NCBI GenBank assembly: GCA_030654555.1 | Contig: JAURXG010000500.1 | Span: 1 to 9,821 of the forward strand | Length of the DNA stretch: 9,821 nucleotides | Direction: 5' to 3' | Source of the DNA: Aquabacterium sp. | GTDB taxonomy: Bacteria > Pseudomonadota > Gammaproteobacteria > Burkholderiales > Burkholderiaceae_C | Shown here: positions 1 to 6,482 of the stretch, piece by piece | Layout: each line of letters starts with the position of its first letter | Position numbering within the stretch: the stretch's first letter is position 1 | The notes under the pieces: generated by a model | What the model was told of the DNA's origin: nothing | The model's input: only the letters and a program-made list of their open reading frames with translations | Database searches by the model: none | Position numbers and translations under genes: made by a program

Positions 1-486
1 GTCGGGCAGCGCGTAGGTGGTGCCTGCGATCAGGTGCGAGACGAACAGGTTGCGGTCGACACCGTCGATGACGGCGTTGTTGGTGTAGACCACGTCGACC
101 TTGCTGCCGGGCACGAGCGGCGGCACGGCGAAGGTGTAGTCGCTGGGCTCGGTGGCACGCACCTCGGTGCTGCCCACCACCACGCCGTCGACCCGCGCCT
201 GCATGATCGGCCCCACGTTGCCGGCCAGCGTGCCGCGCGCACGTACCGTCAGCTCGGTGGCGGGGCCGTCGGCATTCAAGGCGGTATTCGACACGGGTTG
301 GGTGCCGATCAGGCCTGCGTCAGCCAGCGTACCCACTTGCACGCCGGCAGCGGACTTGGTGCCTGGCGCGCCGGTTTGTTCTGGCGTTGTGCTGCCACTG
401 CCACCGCTACCACCACAGGCGCTCAGCAGGAGAGTCAGGAATGCCAGGCATGCCAAGCGGGCAGGGCGAAAGATCGACGGCGTCAT
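1..486 (-). CDS. Partial lipoprotein with CBM60-like N-terminal domain (3' end beyond window)
   Basis: An open frame runs without a stop from ATG at 486 to the window edge, giving 162 visible residues. Residues 1-24 form a lipoprotein signal peptide: arginines at 7 and 10, a hydrophobic core, and lipobox LSAC with Cys24, followed by a Gly/Ser-rich stretch. The product should be lipid-anchored, in the outer membrane or periplasm. Residues about 78-162 form a beta-rich domain starting LTVRARG and containing RVDG, KVDVVYTNNAVIDG and DRNL. By hand alignment about 44 of 84 residues match residues 160-243 of the DUF1800 lipoprotein at 2359-4833. This pattern resembles the calcium-dependent xylan-binding module CBM60, although sugar binding is not shown. 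By analogy the missing C-terminal part may be another DUF1800 domain; a glycoside hydrolase or another enzyme is also possible. A 20-bp element shared with the other lipoprotein gene lies 112 bp upstream. The ribosome binding site is weak. Confidence 0.85.
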   Translation of the reverse strand, partial: MTPSIFRPARLACLAFLTLLLSACGGSGGSGSTTPEQTGAPGTKSAAGVQVGTLADAGLIGTQPVSNTALNADGPATELTVRARGTLAGNVGPIMQARVDGVVVGSTEVRATEPSDYTFAVPPLVPGSKVDVVYTNNAVIDGVDRNLFVSHLIAGTTYALPD

Positions 487-915
487 GAGCGTGGTGAACC
501 TAGCAGACAGGGGTGCGGCGGGACGGTGCGTACGGCATCGACATGGTGGCTTCCAAGCGCCAGTGGCAGTCGCCTGAAGAAACGGACCATTCGGACCGCT
601 GTAACGAGCTGTCGCAACGACCTCCGGCCGCCGCGGGGCAGGGCACTTTTCCGCAGGTAAACGCGCCCCAGATCCAGGCGCAAGCGACGTTGCTTGCACG
701 GATCGGACCGCGGGCTTCCACGTGCCGCGCAGAGGCCATCCCGGTGCGGTGCCGGCCGATGCCCTGATGCCGCCGAATGGCAAATTGCCCAGACATCGTT
801 GGCGCTGGCGGTTGGCCAGCGTGCCGCACACTAACTCAGCAAGCGTTGCTACCCGTAACGAGACGTTGCTTCGGCTTGCCCCATGCCGTTGTACGAGTCG
901 GACGCCGATCTTCCG
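487..915. other. Intergenic spacer between the DUF1501 gene and the downstream lipoprotein gene
   Basis: This 429-bp stretch holds no convincing gene; the frames that stay open here have no recognisable domain or start signal. It should contain the promoter of the lipoprotein gene at 1-486, and it carries the conserved 20-bp element at 598-617. A short inverted repeat with 6-bp arms (GCAAGC/GCTTGC) lies at 680-697. The 10-mer GACGTTGCTT occurs at 686-695 and again at 862-871. I see no GC hairpin followed by a T-run that would be a clear terminator for the DUF1501 gene ending at 916. Confidence 0.6.
598..617 (-). promoter_or_regulatory. Conserved 20-bp upstream element, copy A (response-regulator-type direct repeat)
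   Basis: On the minus strand this reads TTGCGACAGCTCGTTACAGC, 112 bp upstream of the lipoprotein ATG at 486. It matches the element at 4943-4962 in 18 of 20 positions. Read on the plus strand it is a direct repeat, GCTGTAAC then GCTGTCGC, with a 10-bp period. A one-helical-turn repeat is typical of OmpR/PhoB-family operators. The CTGTAAC/CTGTCGC half-sites resemble PhoB half-sites, but classical Pho boxes have an 11-bp period, so the regulator stays open. The TTGCGA end could also serve as a -35 box. Confidence 0.5.
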
Positions 916-2346
916 CTACACAAAACCCAGATTCGCGGTCGAGAAGCTGCCCAGGTTGGGCAGCACCGTCCGCAATTCGCCCGTGCTCAGCCCCATCCAG
1001 CCGCCCAGTGTGGCCGCGTACTGTGTCACTGATGTGCTGGGCAGCAGCCGGCCCGAGCCCAGGTCGTCGGCCGTGCCGAGTGCGGTGATCGGCATCGTGC
1101 CGTAGATCTGCCGGCCCTTCACCGCGCCGCCGGCGATGACGTGGTGGCTGCCCCAGCCGTGATCGCAGCCGTCGCCGTTGCTGGCCAGGGTGCGGCCGAA
1201 GTCGCTGGTGCTGAAGAGAACCACGTTGTTCAGCAGGCCGGCACCCTGCAGCGCGCTCAGGAACCAGTTCACCGACTGCGCCACGCGGGCCATCAGCAGG
1301 GGCTGGTCGCGCATCTGGTTGCTGTGGCTGTCGAAGCCGCCGATCGATACCATGAAGACCTGCCGGCGCATGCCCAGCCCCGGGCCGGCGGCGATCATCT
1401 GCGCCACGATGCGCAGTTGCTTGGCCAACGCGTCGTTGTTCAGCGCCAGGGTGCTGCCGTCGGGCAGGGTGATGGGTGCGGTGGGCAGCGCGGCCAGGGC
1501 GGTGTTGCCCAGCGCGGTCTGCAGCACGCTGCCGGTGTTGAGCGAGCGCTGCACCACCTTCAGGTATTCGGCCTCGAAGGCGTTGTTGCCGCTGCCGGCC
1601 AGCAGGCTGCGCAGCGCACCCGGCGTGTTGCCCGAGCCCGCACGCCAGCCGGGTTGGGCGCCGTTGATCAGCACCGGGCCGTTGCTGCCCACCTGGTACT
1701 GCGTCACGCTGTTGCCGCTGAGAAACACCGCGTTGCCGCTGGCCGACACGGCGGTGAACACCGGGTACTGGTTGGCCGACATCAGGATGTCGCCCATGCG
1801 CCCGCCCCAGCCGCTGGGGGCGCCCTCGGGTTGCAGGCTCTGCCAGGTGGCGGCCTGGTCGTTGTGCGAGAACAGCTTGGCCGGCAGCCCCACGCCGGCC
1901 TTGTAGTCGGCCTTGGTGACGGGCCGCTCCAGCGTGCCCACGTTGGCCAGCACGGCGCATTGGCCCGATTCATACCAGTCACGCAGCGGCCCCAGTTCCA
2001 GCGGCATGCCGAAGCTGCGGCCGCTGCCTTGGTTGCTGCTCGTGATGGCTTGCAGCTTGCCGGCGGGCCAGGCCAGTTCACCGCGCGCGGCGGCATAGCT
2101 GGCCAGGTTGCCGGCGTCGGTGGGCACGATCCAGTTGTGGCTGTCGTTGCCGCCGGCCATGTGCAGGCACACCAGCGCCTTGTAGCCATCGTTGACGGTG
2201 GCGGATCGGGCCTGGCTGGCGGCCAGGGCGCCCAGTCCGGCCAACTGGGTGGCCAGCGGCAGGCTGAAGCGCGCGCCCAGCGGATGGGCCGCGGCGGCGG
2301 CCAGCCCGGCGGTGGCGCGCAGAAACTGTCGGCGTGAAGAGGTCAT
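916..2346 (-). CDS. DUF1501 family protein, Tat-exported
   Basis: The product is 476 residues. DUF1501 belongs to the alkaline-phosphatase/sulfatase-like clan; no reaction is established for this branch. The N-terminus carries a twin-arginine export signal, SSRRQFLRA (residues 3-11), followed by an Ala-rich hydrophobic stretch, so a folded, possibly metal-loaded protein is probably sent to the periplasm. Family motifs are present in order: HMAGGNDSHNW (62-72), GGFDSH (336-341), DFGRT (382-386) and CDHGWGSHH (394-402), followed by AGGAVKGRQIYG. The conserved Asp and His residues are plausible metal ligands. The gene begins 12 bp after the DUF1800 stop and has no strong Shine-Dalgarno, so it is probably translated by coupling. 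DUF1800-DUF1501 pairs are common in proteobacteria and planctomycetes and their joint function is unknown. The length is normal and nothing appears broken. A TAG stop lies at 916-918. Confidence 0.93.
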   Translation of the reverse strand: MTSSRRQFLRATAGLAAAAAHPLGARFSLPLATQLAGLGALAASQARSATVNDGYKALVCLHMAGGNDSHNWIVPTDAGNLASYAAARGELAWPAGKLQAITSSNQGSGRSFGMPLELGPLRDWYESGQCAVLANVGTLERPVTKADYKAGVGLPAKLFSHNDQAATWQSLQPEGAPSGWGGRMGDILMSANQYPVFTAVSASGNAVFLSGNSVTQYQVGSNGPVLINGAQPGWRAGSGNTPGALRSLLAGSGNNAFEAEYLKVVQRSLNTGSVLQTALGNTALAALPTAPITLPDGSTLALNNDALAKQLRIVAQMIAAGPGLGMRRQVFMVSIGGFDSHSNQMRDQPLLMARVAQSVNWFLSALQGAGLLNNVVLFSTSDFGRTLASNGDGCDHGWGSHHVIAGGAVKGRQIYGTMPITALGTADDLGSGRLLPSTSVTQYAATLGGWMGLSTGELRTVLPNLGSFSTANLGFV

Positions 2347-2358
2347 GGTGCGCGGCGC

Positions 2359-4833
2359 TCAGGGCTGGGTCAGGAATTCGGGCGAGGCCAGGGTGAGGAA
2401 CACCGCGGCGCGGGCCCGGTTGGCGGTGGCCGTGGTGCCGGCGTTCACACTGCCGGCGGTGTCCAGGATGGCCTGGCGCAGCGGCGCCGACATGCGTCCG
2501 CCGAGCAGCAGCAGGTTCAGGTGGTCGACCAGGGCGGCCAGGTTGCCGCTGTCGGCCAAGGCCCCCAGCGCGGCATGGTCCACCACCACGTCGGCGGCGC
2601 TGCCGGTCCAGCCCAGGCCGTTGCCGGCCATGGCCTCGGCGGTGTTGATCCATGCGGCCACGGTCGACTCGTTGACGATCTGGAACTCGGGCGCGGTGGC
2701 CTTGCTGCCAGCGAAGCTGGTGTTGGGCGGCACGTAGCCGGGCCGGTAGTAGCCGAACACCGACGGGGCGTAAAGCGCACGCTGGCCCACGTTGTCCAGC
2801 ACCGTGGCCATCAGGAACTGGCCACTGCTGGACTGGGCACCCAGCGCGCGCATCCAGTGCGCCACGCGCAGCACCGGCTCGCGCAGTTTGCCGAAGCCGG
2901 CGGGTGGCGCATTGCGTGCCTCGGCGTCCAGCAGGATCGCGCGCACCACCGCGGCCAGGTCGCCGCGCACGCCGCTGCCATTGTTGTTGAACACGCCGGC
3001 CACGCGGGCCACGTAGGCCGGGCTGGGCTGGCTGGTGACCAGGCGCTGGATCAGCTGGCGGCCGATGAAGGGGCCCACGTTGGGGTGGTTGAACAATGCA
3101 TCCAGCGCCTGCTTCAGGTCGGCCTGCGCGCTGCCATTGGCGGCGATGCTGGCGGCCCAGGGCTTGCCGGTGAACAAGGCCTTGGCGGCGGTGCTGTGCT
3201 GGCCGGGGTAGGCCTTCATCGGCAGCAGGTCGATGCGCTGGTCGCCCGCGGCGCTGTAGTCGGGGCTGCCCCAGCGGAACTTGCTCTCGGTCAGCTCGTT
3301 GTCGGCAAAGGCCCAGCTCCAGCCGGTGAACACCTTGGCCAGGGCCATCACGTCGGTGTTGGTGTAGGTCTCGATCGGTTTGCCGTTGGCGTCGAGCTTG
3401 GGCGTGCCATCGAGGTTCAACTCGTGCAGGCCGATGCTGAACAACTGCATGATCTCGCGCGCAAAGTTCTCGTCGGGCACGCGGCCGGTGGCCGGGTCTT
3501 CCTTGCGGTTGCGCAGGTGCGACAGGTAGATGCCCATGGCCGGGCTCAGCGCCATGTCCTGCAGCAGCGCTCGGTAGTTGCCGAAGGCATGCTGGTTGAG
3601 CAGGTCGTGGTAGGCCGCGTAGGCGCGTGCCTGGCTCCACAAGCCGGAGTCGGCCTGCGACACCATGAAGATCTGGTGCAGCGCAAGGGCCACCCGCTTG
3701 CGCAGCTGGTCAGGGGCGCTGGCGGCGGTGGCCCAGAATTTCTGGCCCACCCAGCTGGGCGTGTAGCTGGCGCCCTTGGGGCGGTAGGCATCGCCGCGGT
3801 CGTACTGGGCCTGCACGAAGTTCACGTAGTCGGGCTGATAGGCCAGCGCCATCTGCTCGGTAATCCAGCTGCTGTAGGGCTTGCTGACCATCGCGTTGAT
3901 GTTGGCCGGTGTGGGGCCGAAGCTGGCTTGCAGCAGGAAGCGCACGGCGTCTTGCTTGCGCGCCAGCTGGGCATCGGCGGTGGATGCGGCGGGCCAGGTC
4001 AGGCGCAGTGCACCGTTGCTGGTGAGGTTGATGCGGCCCGTCGCCGTGTCCAGGCCATCGAAGGCCTTGTCGCCCTTGCCGCGGTCGTAGAGGGCGTTGG
4101 TTTCGGTGGGCATCAGCAGCTGGCCGCCGTGCGCCACGTAGGCCAGGTACAGGTTGCGGTCTTCGCCGTTGATCACCGCGTCGTTGGTGAACACCACGTC
4201 CACCTTCGCACCCGCCGCCAGCGTGGGCGCGGCAAAGCTGTAGCTGGTGAAATCGGTGGCCGTCACGTCCACGGTGCCGATGATGCTGCCGTCCACCCGC
4301 ACCACCATCTGCGGGCCGACGCCTGCCGCCAGGCTGCCGCGGGCACGCACCGTCAGCACCGGCGTGGTGCTGGCGGGTGCCGCGGCCGCCGGCGTTGTCG
4401 GGGTCGCCGTGCCGGCCGAGGCAGATTCGGTCAGGTTGGACGTCGCGCCCGCGGCTGACTTGTCGGCCAATGCCGCGGCGGTGGCTTCGGCAATGACGGC
4501 GGCCGCTGCCGCGGCGGCTTGGGCATCGGCCGCCGCCTCGGCACTGGCGATCGCGGCAGCCTCGGTGGTGACGGCGGCGGTGCCGGCAGTGGTTGCCGCC
4601 GGGTCGGTGCTGTTCGACACCACGCTGGTGCTGGCCGCCGCACTGCTGGTCGGCGCGGATGCGCTGTCAGCCTCGCTGCCGCCACCGCCGCCGCCGCCGC
4701 AGCCGGCCAGCAGCAGTGCCAGCGTGGCGACGCCCGCCATGGCAAATCGTTGCGGGTGGTCGCCCGGGCGTCGACGCCTGGGCGCGGCGCCAGCAGTCGA
4801 TAGGGGGTTGGGCGGGACAGGCCGGATGGACAT
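2359..4833 (-). CDS. Large lipoprotein: Ala-rich linker, CBM60-like domain, DUF1800 domain
   Basis: The product is 824 residues. The ATG at 4833 is preferred because an in-frame TAA lies just upstream, and because the alternative Met32 would remove the basic n-region RRRRPGDHPQRF before the hydrophobic core. The lipobox LLAGC gives acylated Cys45, followed directly by seven glycines. Residues about 54-157 are a low-complexity Ala/Ser/Thr linker. Residues about 158-250 are a CBM60-like beta domain (LTVRARG, RVDG, KVDVVFTNDAVINGEDRNL, YDRG). From about 295 to the end lies DUF1800, with its hallmarks RFLLQASFG, RKRVALALHQIFMVS (378-392), ENFAREIMQLFSIGLHELN (455-473), VFTGW, LFNHPNVGPFIGRQLIQRLV (580-599), REPV, FGYYRPGYVPPN and SPEFLTQ. 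The function is unknown. The architecture suggests a surface or periplasmic lipoprotein that binds a polymer and works with the DUF1501 partner encoded 12 bp downstream. A conserved 20-bp element lies 110 bp upstream. No strong Shine-Dalgarno is visible. Confidence 0.93.
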   Translation of the reverse strand: MSIRPVPPNPLSTAGAAPRRRRPGDHPQRFAMAGVATLALLLAGCGGGGGGGSEADSASAPTSSAAASTSVVSNSTDPAATTAGTAAVTTEAAAIASAEAAADAQAAAAAAAVIAEATAAALADKSAAGATSNLTESASAGTATPTTPAAAAPASTTPVLTVRARGSLAAGVGPQMVVRVDGSIIGTVDVTATDFTSYSFAAPTLAAGAKVDVVFTNDAVINGEDRNLYLAYVAHGGQLLMPTETNALYDRGKGDKAFDGLDTATGRINLTSNGALRLTWPAASTADAQLARKQDAVRFLLQASFGPTPANINAMVSKPYSSWITEQMALAYQPDYVNFVQAQYDRGDAYRPKGASYTPSWVGQKFWATAASAPDQLRKRVALALHQIFMVSQADSGLWSQARAYAAYHDLLNQHAFGNYRALLQDMALSPAMGIYLSHLRNRKEDPATGRVPDENFAREIMQLFSIGLHELNLDGTPKLDANGKPIETYTNTDVMALAKVFTGWSWAFADNELTESKFRWGSPDYSAAGDQRIDLLPMKAYPGQHSTAAKALFTGKPWAASIAANGSAQADLKQALDALFNHPNVGPFIGRQLIQRLVTSQPSPAYVARVAGVFNNNGSGVRGDLAAVVRAILLDAEARNAPPAGFGKLREPVLRVAHWMRALGAQSSSGQFLMATVLDNVGQRALYAPSVFGYYRPGYVPPNTSFAGSKATAPEFQIVNESTVAAWINTAEAMAGNGLGWTGSAADVVVDHAALGALADSGNLAALVDHLNLLLLGGRMSAPLRQAILDTAGSVNAGTTATANRARAAVFLTLASPEFLTQP
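4678..4698 (-). repeat. GGC triplet run encoding seven glycines after the lipid-anchored cysteine
   Basis: Seven consecutive Gly codons (six GGC and one GGT) directly follow the Cys45 codon at 4699-4701. Triplet runs like this can change length by slippage without shifting the frame, which would alter the tether between lipid anchor and protein. A Gly/Ser stretch after the lipobox is also seen in the paralogue at 1-486. Confidence 0.7.
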
Positions 4834-4942
4834 GGCGGATCGGCAGGGCGCCGGTTAGGTGGCAGGTCGGCGCGGACGAGCGAGGTCGACCGACGTTTCT
4901 CCAATGGGTTTCGACCCGGACCGACGCGGCCTGTAGGCAGCA

Positions 4943-4962
4943 GCTGTAACCGGCTGTCGCAA
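4943..4962 (-). promoter_or_regulatory. Conserved 20-bp upstream element, copy B (response-regulator-type direct repeat)
   Basis: On the minus strand this reads TTGCGACAGCCGGTTACAGC, 110 bp upstream of the DUF1800 lipoprotein ATG. It differs from copy A at 598-617 only at two central positions. On the plus strand it is the direct repeat GCTGTAAC-CG-GCTGTCGC with a 10-bp period. It lies in the 234-bp divergent region shared with cysQ (start 5068), so it could act on either gene. The matching distance in front of the paralogous lipoprotein gene suggests the lipoprotein gene is its main target. A PhoB or other OmpR-family regulator is inferred only from repeat form. Confidence 0.5.
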
Positions 4963-4985
4963 ATGGGCGGTCTTTACTTTGTTGC

Positions 4986-5013
4986 TGGCGTGCCCTTGGC
5001 CGCCCGCTAGACT
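4986..5013 (+). promoter_or_regulatory. Possible promoter of the cysQ-like gene
   Basis: TGGCGT (4986-4991) and TAGACT (5008-5013) are separated by 16 bp, with a weak -35 and a 4/6 match to the -10 consensus. A start about 7 bp further on would leave a leader of roughly 50 nt before the TTG codon at 5068. This is the best candidate by eye in the divergent spacer, but it is weak. Confidence 0.25.
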
Positions 5014-5067
5014 GAGTCAGCCCAGAGGCCAGAGCCTGTCGGTGGCCTGTGCAACCCAGGAGATCCC

Positions 5068-5910
5068 TTGAATCCCAGCGCGAATGCGATGCCTTATCCC
5101 AGCCTGGCAGAGGTGGAGCGCCTGGCCCGCCAGGCCGGCGAGGTGGTGATGGCCATCTACGCCACCGACTTTGCGGTGCAGGGCAAGGCCGATGCCTCAC
5201 CCGTCACGCTGGCCGATCAGCAGGCCGAGGCCGTGATCCTGGCCGGCTTGCACGCGCTGACCCCCGACGTGTCCATCGTCGCCGAAGAGGCGATGGCCGC
5301 GGGCCAGGCGCCGCAGTTGGCGCCGGGCGGGCGCTTCTGGCTGGTCGATCCGCTGGACGGCACGCGTGAGTTCGTCGCGCGCAATGGCGAGTTCACCGTC
5401 AACATCGCCTTGATCGAGCAGGGCCGGCCGGTGCTGGGCGTGGTGCTGGCGCCGGCCGTGGGCGGGACGGGGGGGTGCCTGTATGCCGGCATCGTGGGGC
5501 AGGGCGCGTGGTTGGAGGATGCCAGCGGCCGACGGCCCATCGCCTGCCGTCAAGCCCCGCCAGAAGGGCTGACGGTGCTGGCCAGCCGGTCACATGGCGA
5601 TGCGGCGGCGCTGGAGGCCTTCCTGCCGCGTTACCTGGCCGGCCGCCCGGTGGCGCACTTCGGCACTGCGGGCTCGTCGCTCAAGCTGTGTCTGCTGGCT
5701 GCGGGCCAGGCCGATCTGTACCCGCGGCTGGGCCGCACGATGGAATGGGACATCGCCGCCGGCCATGCGGTGCTGGCCGCCGCCGGCGGCAGCGTGTGCC
5801 GGGCGGATGATGGCCATCCGTTGGTCTACGGCAAGCCGGGTTTCGAGAACCCGCACTTCGTGGCGGCAGGCCTTTGGTCGCGACCGGCGTTTGGCGCAGC
5901 CGGGCCCTAA
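5068..5910 (+). CDS. cysQ: CysQ-like 3'(2'),5'-bisphosphate nucleotidase (inositol monophosphatase family)
   Basis: The product is 280 residues. CysQ hydrolyses 3'-phosphoadenosine 5'-phosphate to AMP and phosphate, clearing the by-product of sulfate activation; the enzyme needs Mg2+ and is cytoplasmic or membrane-associated. The metal-site motifs are intact: KADASPVTLAD (40-50), VAEEA (71-75, Glu73/Glu74), WLVDPLDGTREF (91-102, Asp94/Asp97) and MEWDIAAGHAVL (225-236, Asp228), followed by AAGG. The NGEFTVNIALI and YGKPGFENPHF stretches are typical of CysQ rather than of generic inositol monophosphatases. The start is taken as TTG at 5068 because AGGAG lies at 5058-5062, five bases before it. 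ATG at 5089 (Met8) is in frame but has no ribosome binding site. The gene is divergent from the DUF1800 lipoprotein and is followed 9 bp later by an unknown gene, probably in one operon. Confidence 0.88.
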   Translation: MNPSANAMPYPSLAEVERLARQAGEVVMAIYATDFAVQGKADASPVTLADQQAEAVILAGLHALTPDVSIVAEEAMAAGQAPQLAPGGRFWLVDPLDGTREFVARNGEFTVNIALIEQGRPVLGVVLAPAVGGTGGCLYAGIVGQGAWLEDASGRRPIACRQAPPEGLTVLASRSHGDAAALEAFLPRYLAGRPVAHFGTAGSSLKLCLLAAGQADLYPRLGRTMEWDIAAGHAVLAAAGGSVCRADDGHPLVYGKPGFENPHFVAAGLWSRPAFGAAGP

Positions 5911-5919
5911 ACTGCCTGC

Positions 5920-6402
5920 ATGGACGACATCAATACGACCGACAGCGTGCACGAACCGCGCCTGTGGCGCGACAACGGCTGGACCGCCCGGGTCATCAAG
6001 AACGAGGACGACGAAGGTTGGGCGGTGGCCATGATCAAGGACGGCGAACCCGAACCTGCGCTGGTGGGCCCGTGGACCATGGGCCGCGACAAGAAGAACC
6101 CCAAGCCGCTGGACACCAATGCCTTCAACACGCTGGTGAAGACTGCCGCCGAGGTGTTGCGCCGCCACGAGCAGCAGCTGCAGGCGCAACTGCACAAGCA
6201 GATCACCGTGGACGGCTCAGGTCAGCGCATCCTGGTGTCGCTGGACATCGAGCCCGACGACGACGCACCGGCGGCGCGATTGAGCGCGCACGATGCGGCG
6301 GGAGCGCTGTTGGCGCAGGTCAGTGTGTCGGCCGGATTCAGGCTCGACCGCGCCAGCGCCACGGCCTGGATCGCCAACGGGTTTGCGCGGCCGGCTGGCT
6401 GA
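5920..6402 (+). CDS. Conserved-looking hypothetical protein, 160 aa
   Basis: I do not recognise this family. The product has no signal peptide and no membrane segment, so it is probably cytoplasmic. The N-terminal half (residues about 14-60) is rich in Trp and charge, with WRDNGWTARVIKNEDDEGWAVAMIKDG and then VGPWTMGRDKKNPKPLD. Residues 66-95 look helical (NAFNTLVKTAAEVLRRHEQQ). The C-terminal part alternates like beta strands (ITVDGSGQRILVSLDIEPDD, LLAQVSVSAGFRL) and ends in a short helix. It begins 9 bp after the cysQ stop without a clear Shine-Dalgarno, which suggests one transcript with coupled translation. Codon use matches the neighbours. The TGA stop directly touches a 33-bp tandem repeat. 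The reading frame is well supported by its length, composition and position; the function is unknown. Confidence 0.8.
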   Translation: MDDINTTDSVHEPRLWRDNGWTARVIKNEDDEGWAVAMIKDGEPEPALVGPWTMGRDKKNPKPLDTNAFNTLVKTAAEVLRRHEQQLQAQLHKQITVDGSGQRILVSLDIEPDDDAPAARLSAHDAAGALLAQVSVSAGFRLDRASATAWIANGFARPAG

Positions 6403-6482
6403 GCTTCAGCGCGCCGAAGGCATCACTCAGCCGGCGCTTCAGCGCGCCGAGGGCATCACGCAGTCGGCGCTTCAGCGCGCCG
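6403..6482. repeat. 33-bp tandem repeat, about 2.4 copies, between convergent genes
   Basis: Unit 1 is 6403-6435, unit 2 is 6436-6468 (30 of 33 bases identical), and a partial third copy is 6469-6482. Each unit begins GCTTCAGCGCGCCGA. Around each unit junction, GGCGC and GCGCC can pair across a 6-base loop, giving a small hairpin. The array starts immediately after the plus-strand stop at 6400-6402, and its third copy contains the stop of the minus-strand gene at 6472. Because 33 is eleven codons, every copy carries an in-frame TGA on the minus strand. Confidence 0.85.

Noticed and set aside
598..617. Calling the conserved element a classical PhoB box
   Set aside because: The half-sites are similar, but the repeat period is 10 rather than 11 bp and two half-site bases differ, so only an OmpR/PhoB-family-type operator is claimed.
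680..697. Inverted repeat GCAAGC/GCTTGC in the spacer as a terminator or operator
   Set aside because: Arms are only 6 bp, there is no T-run, and it lies over 200 bp beyond the DUF1501 stop; chance is plausible in GC-rich DNA.
1141..2337. 398-codon open frame on the plus strand over the DUF1501 gene
   Set aside because: Same cause; the translation has no family features and the opposite strand has intact DUF1501 motifs.
2078..3640. 520-codon minus-strand frame overlapping DUF1800 in another phase
   Set aside because: The composition is Arg/Pro/Gln-rich, typical of an out-of-phase reading of a GC-rich gene; it overlaps two well-supported genes.
2521..4458. 645-codon open frame on the plus strand, antisense to the DUF1800 gene
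   Set aside because: It is a mirror frame produced by high GC at third positions. Its translation is low-complexity Gly/Ala/Val/His-rich with no domain, while the minus frame shows clear DUF1800 motifs.
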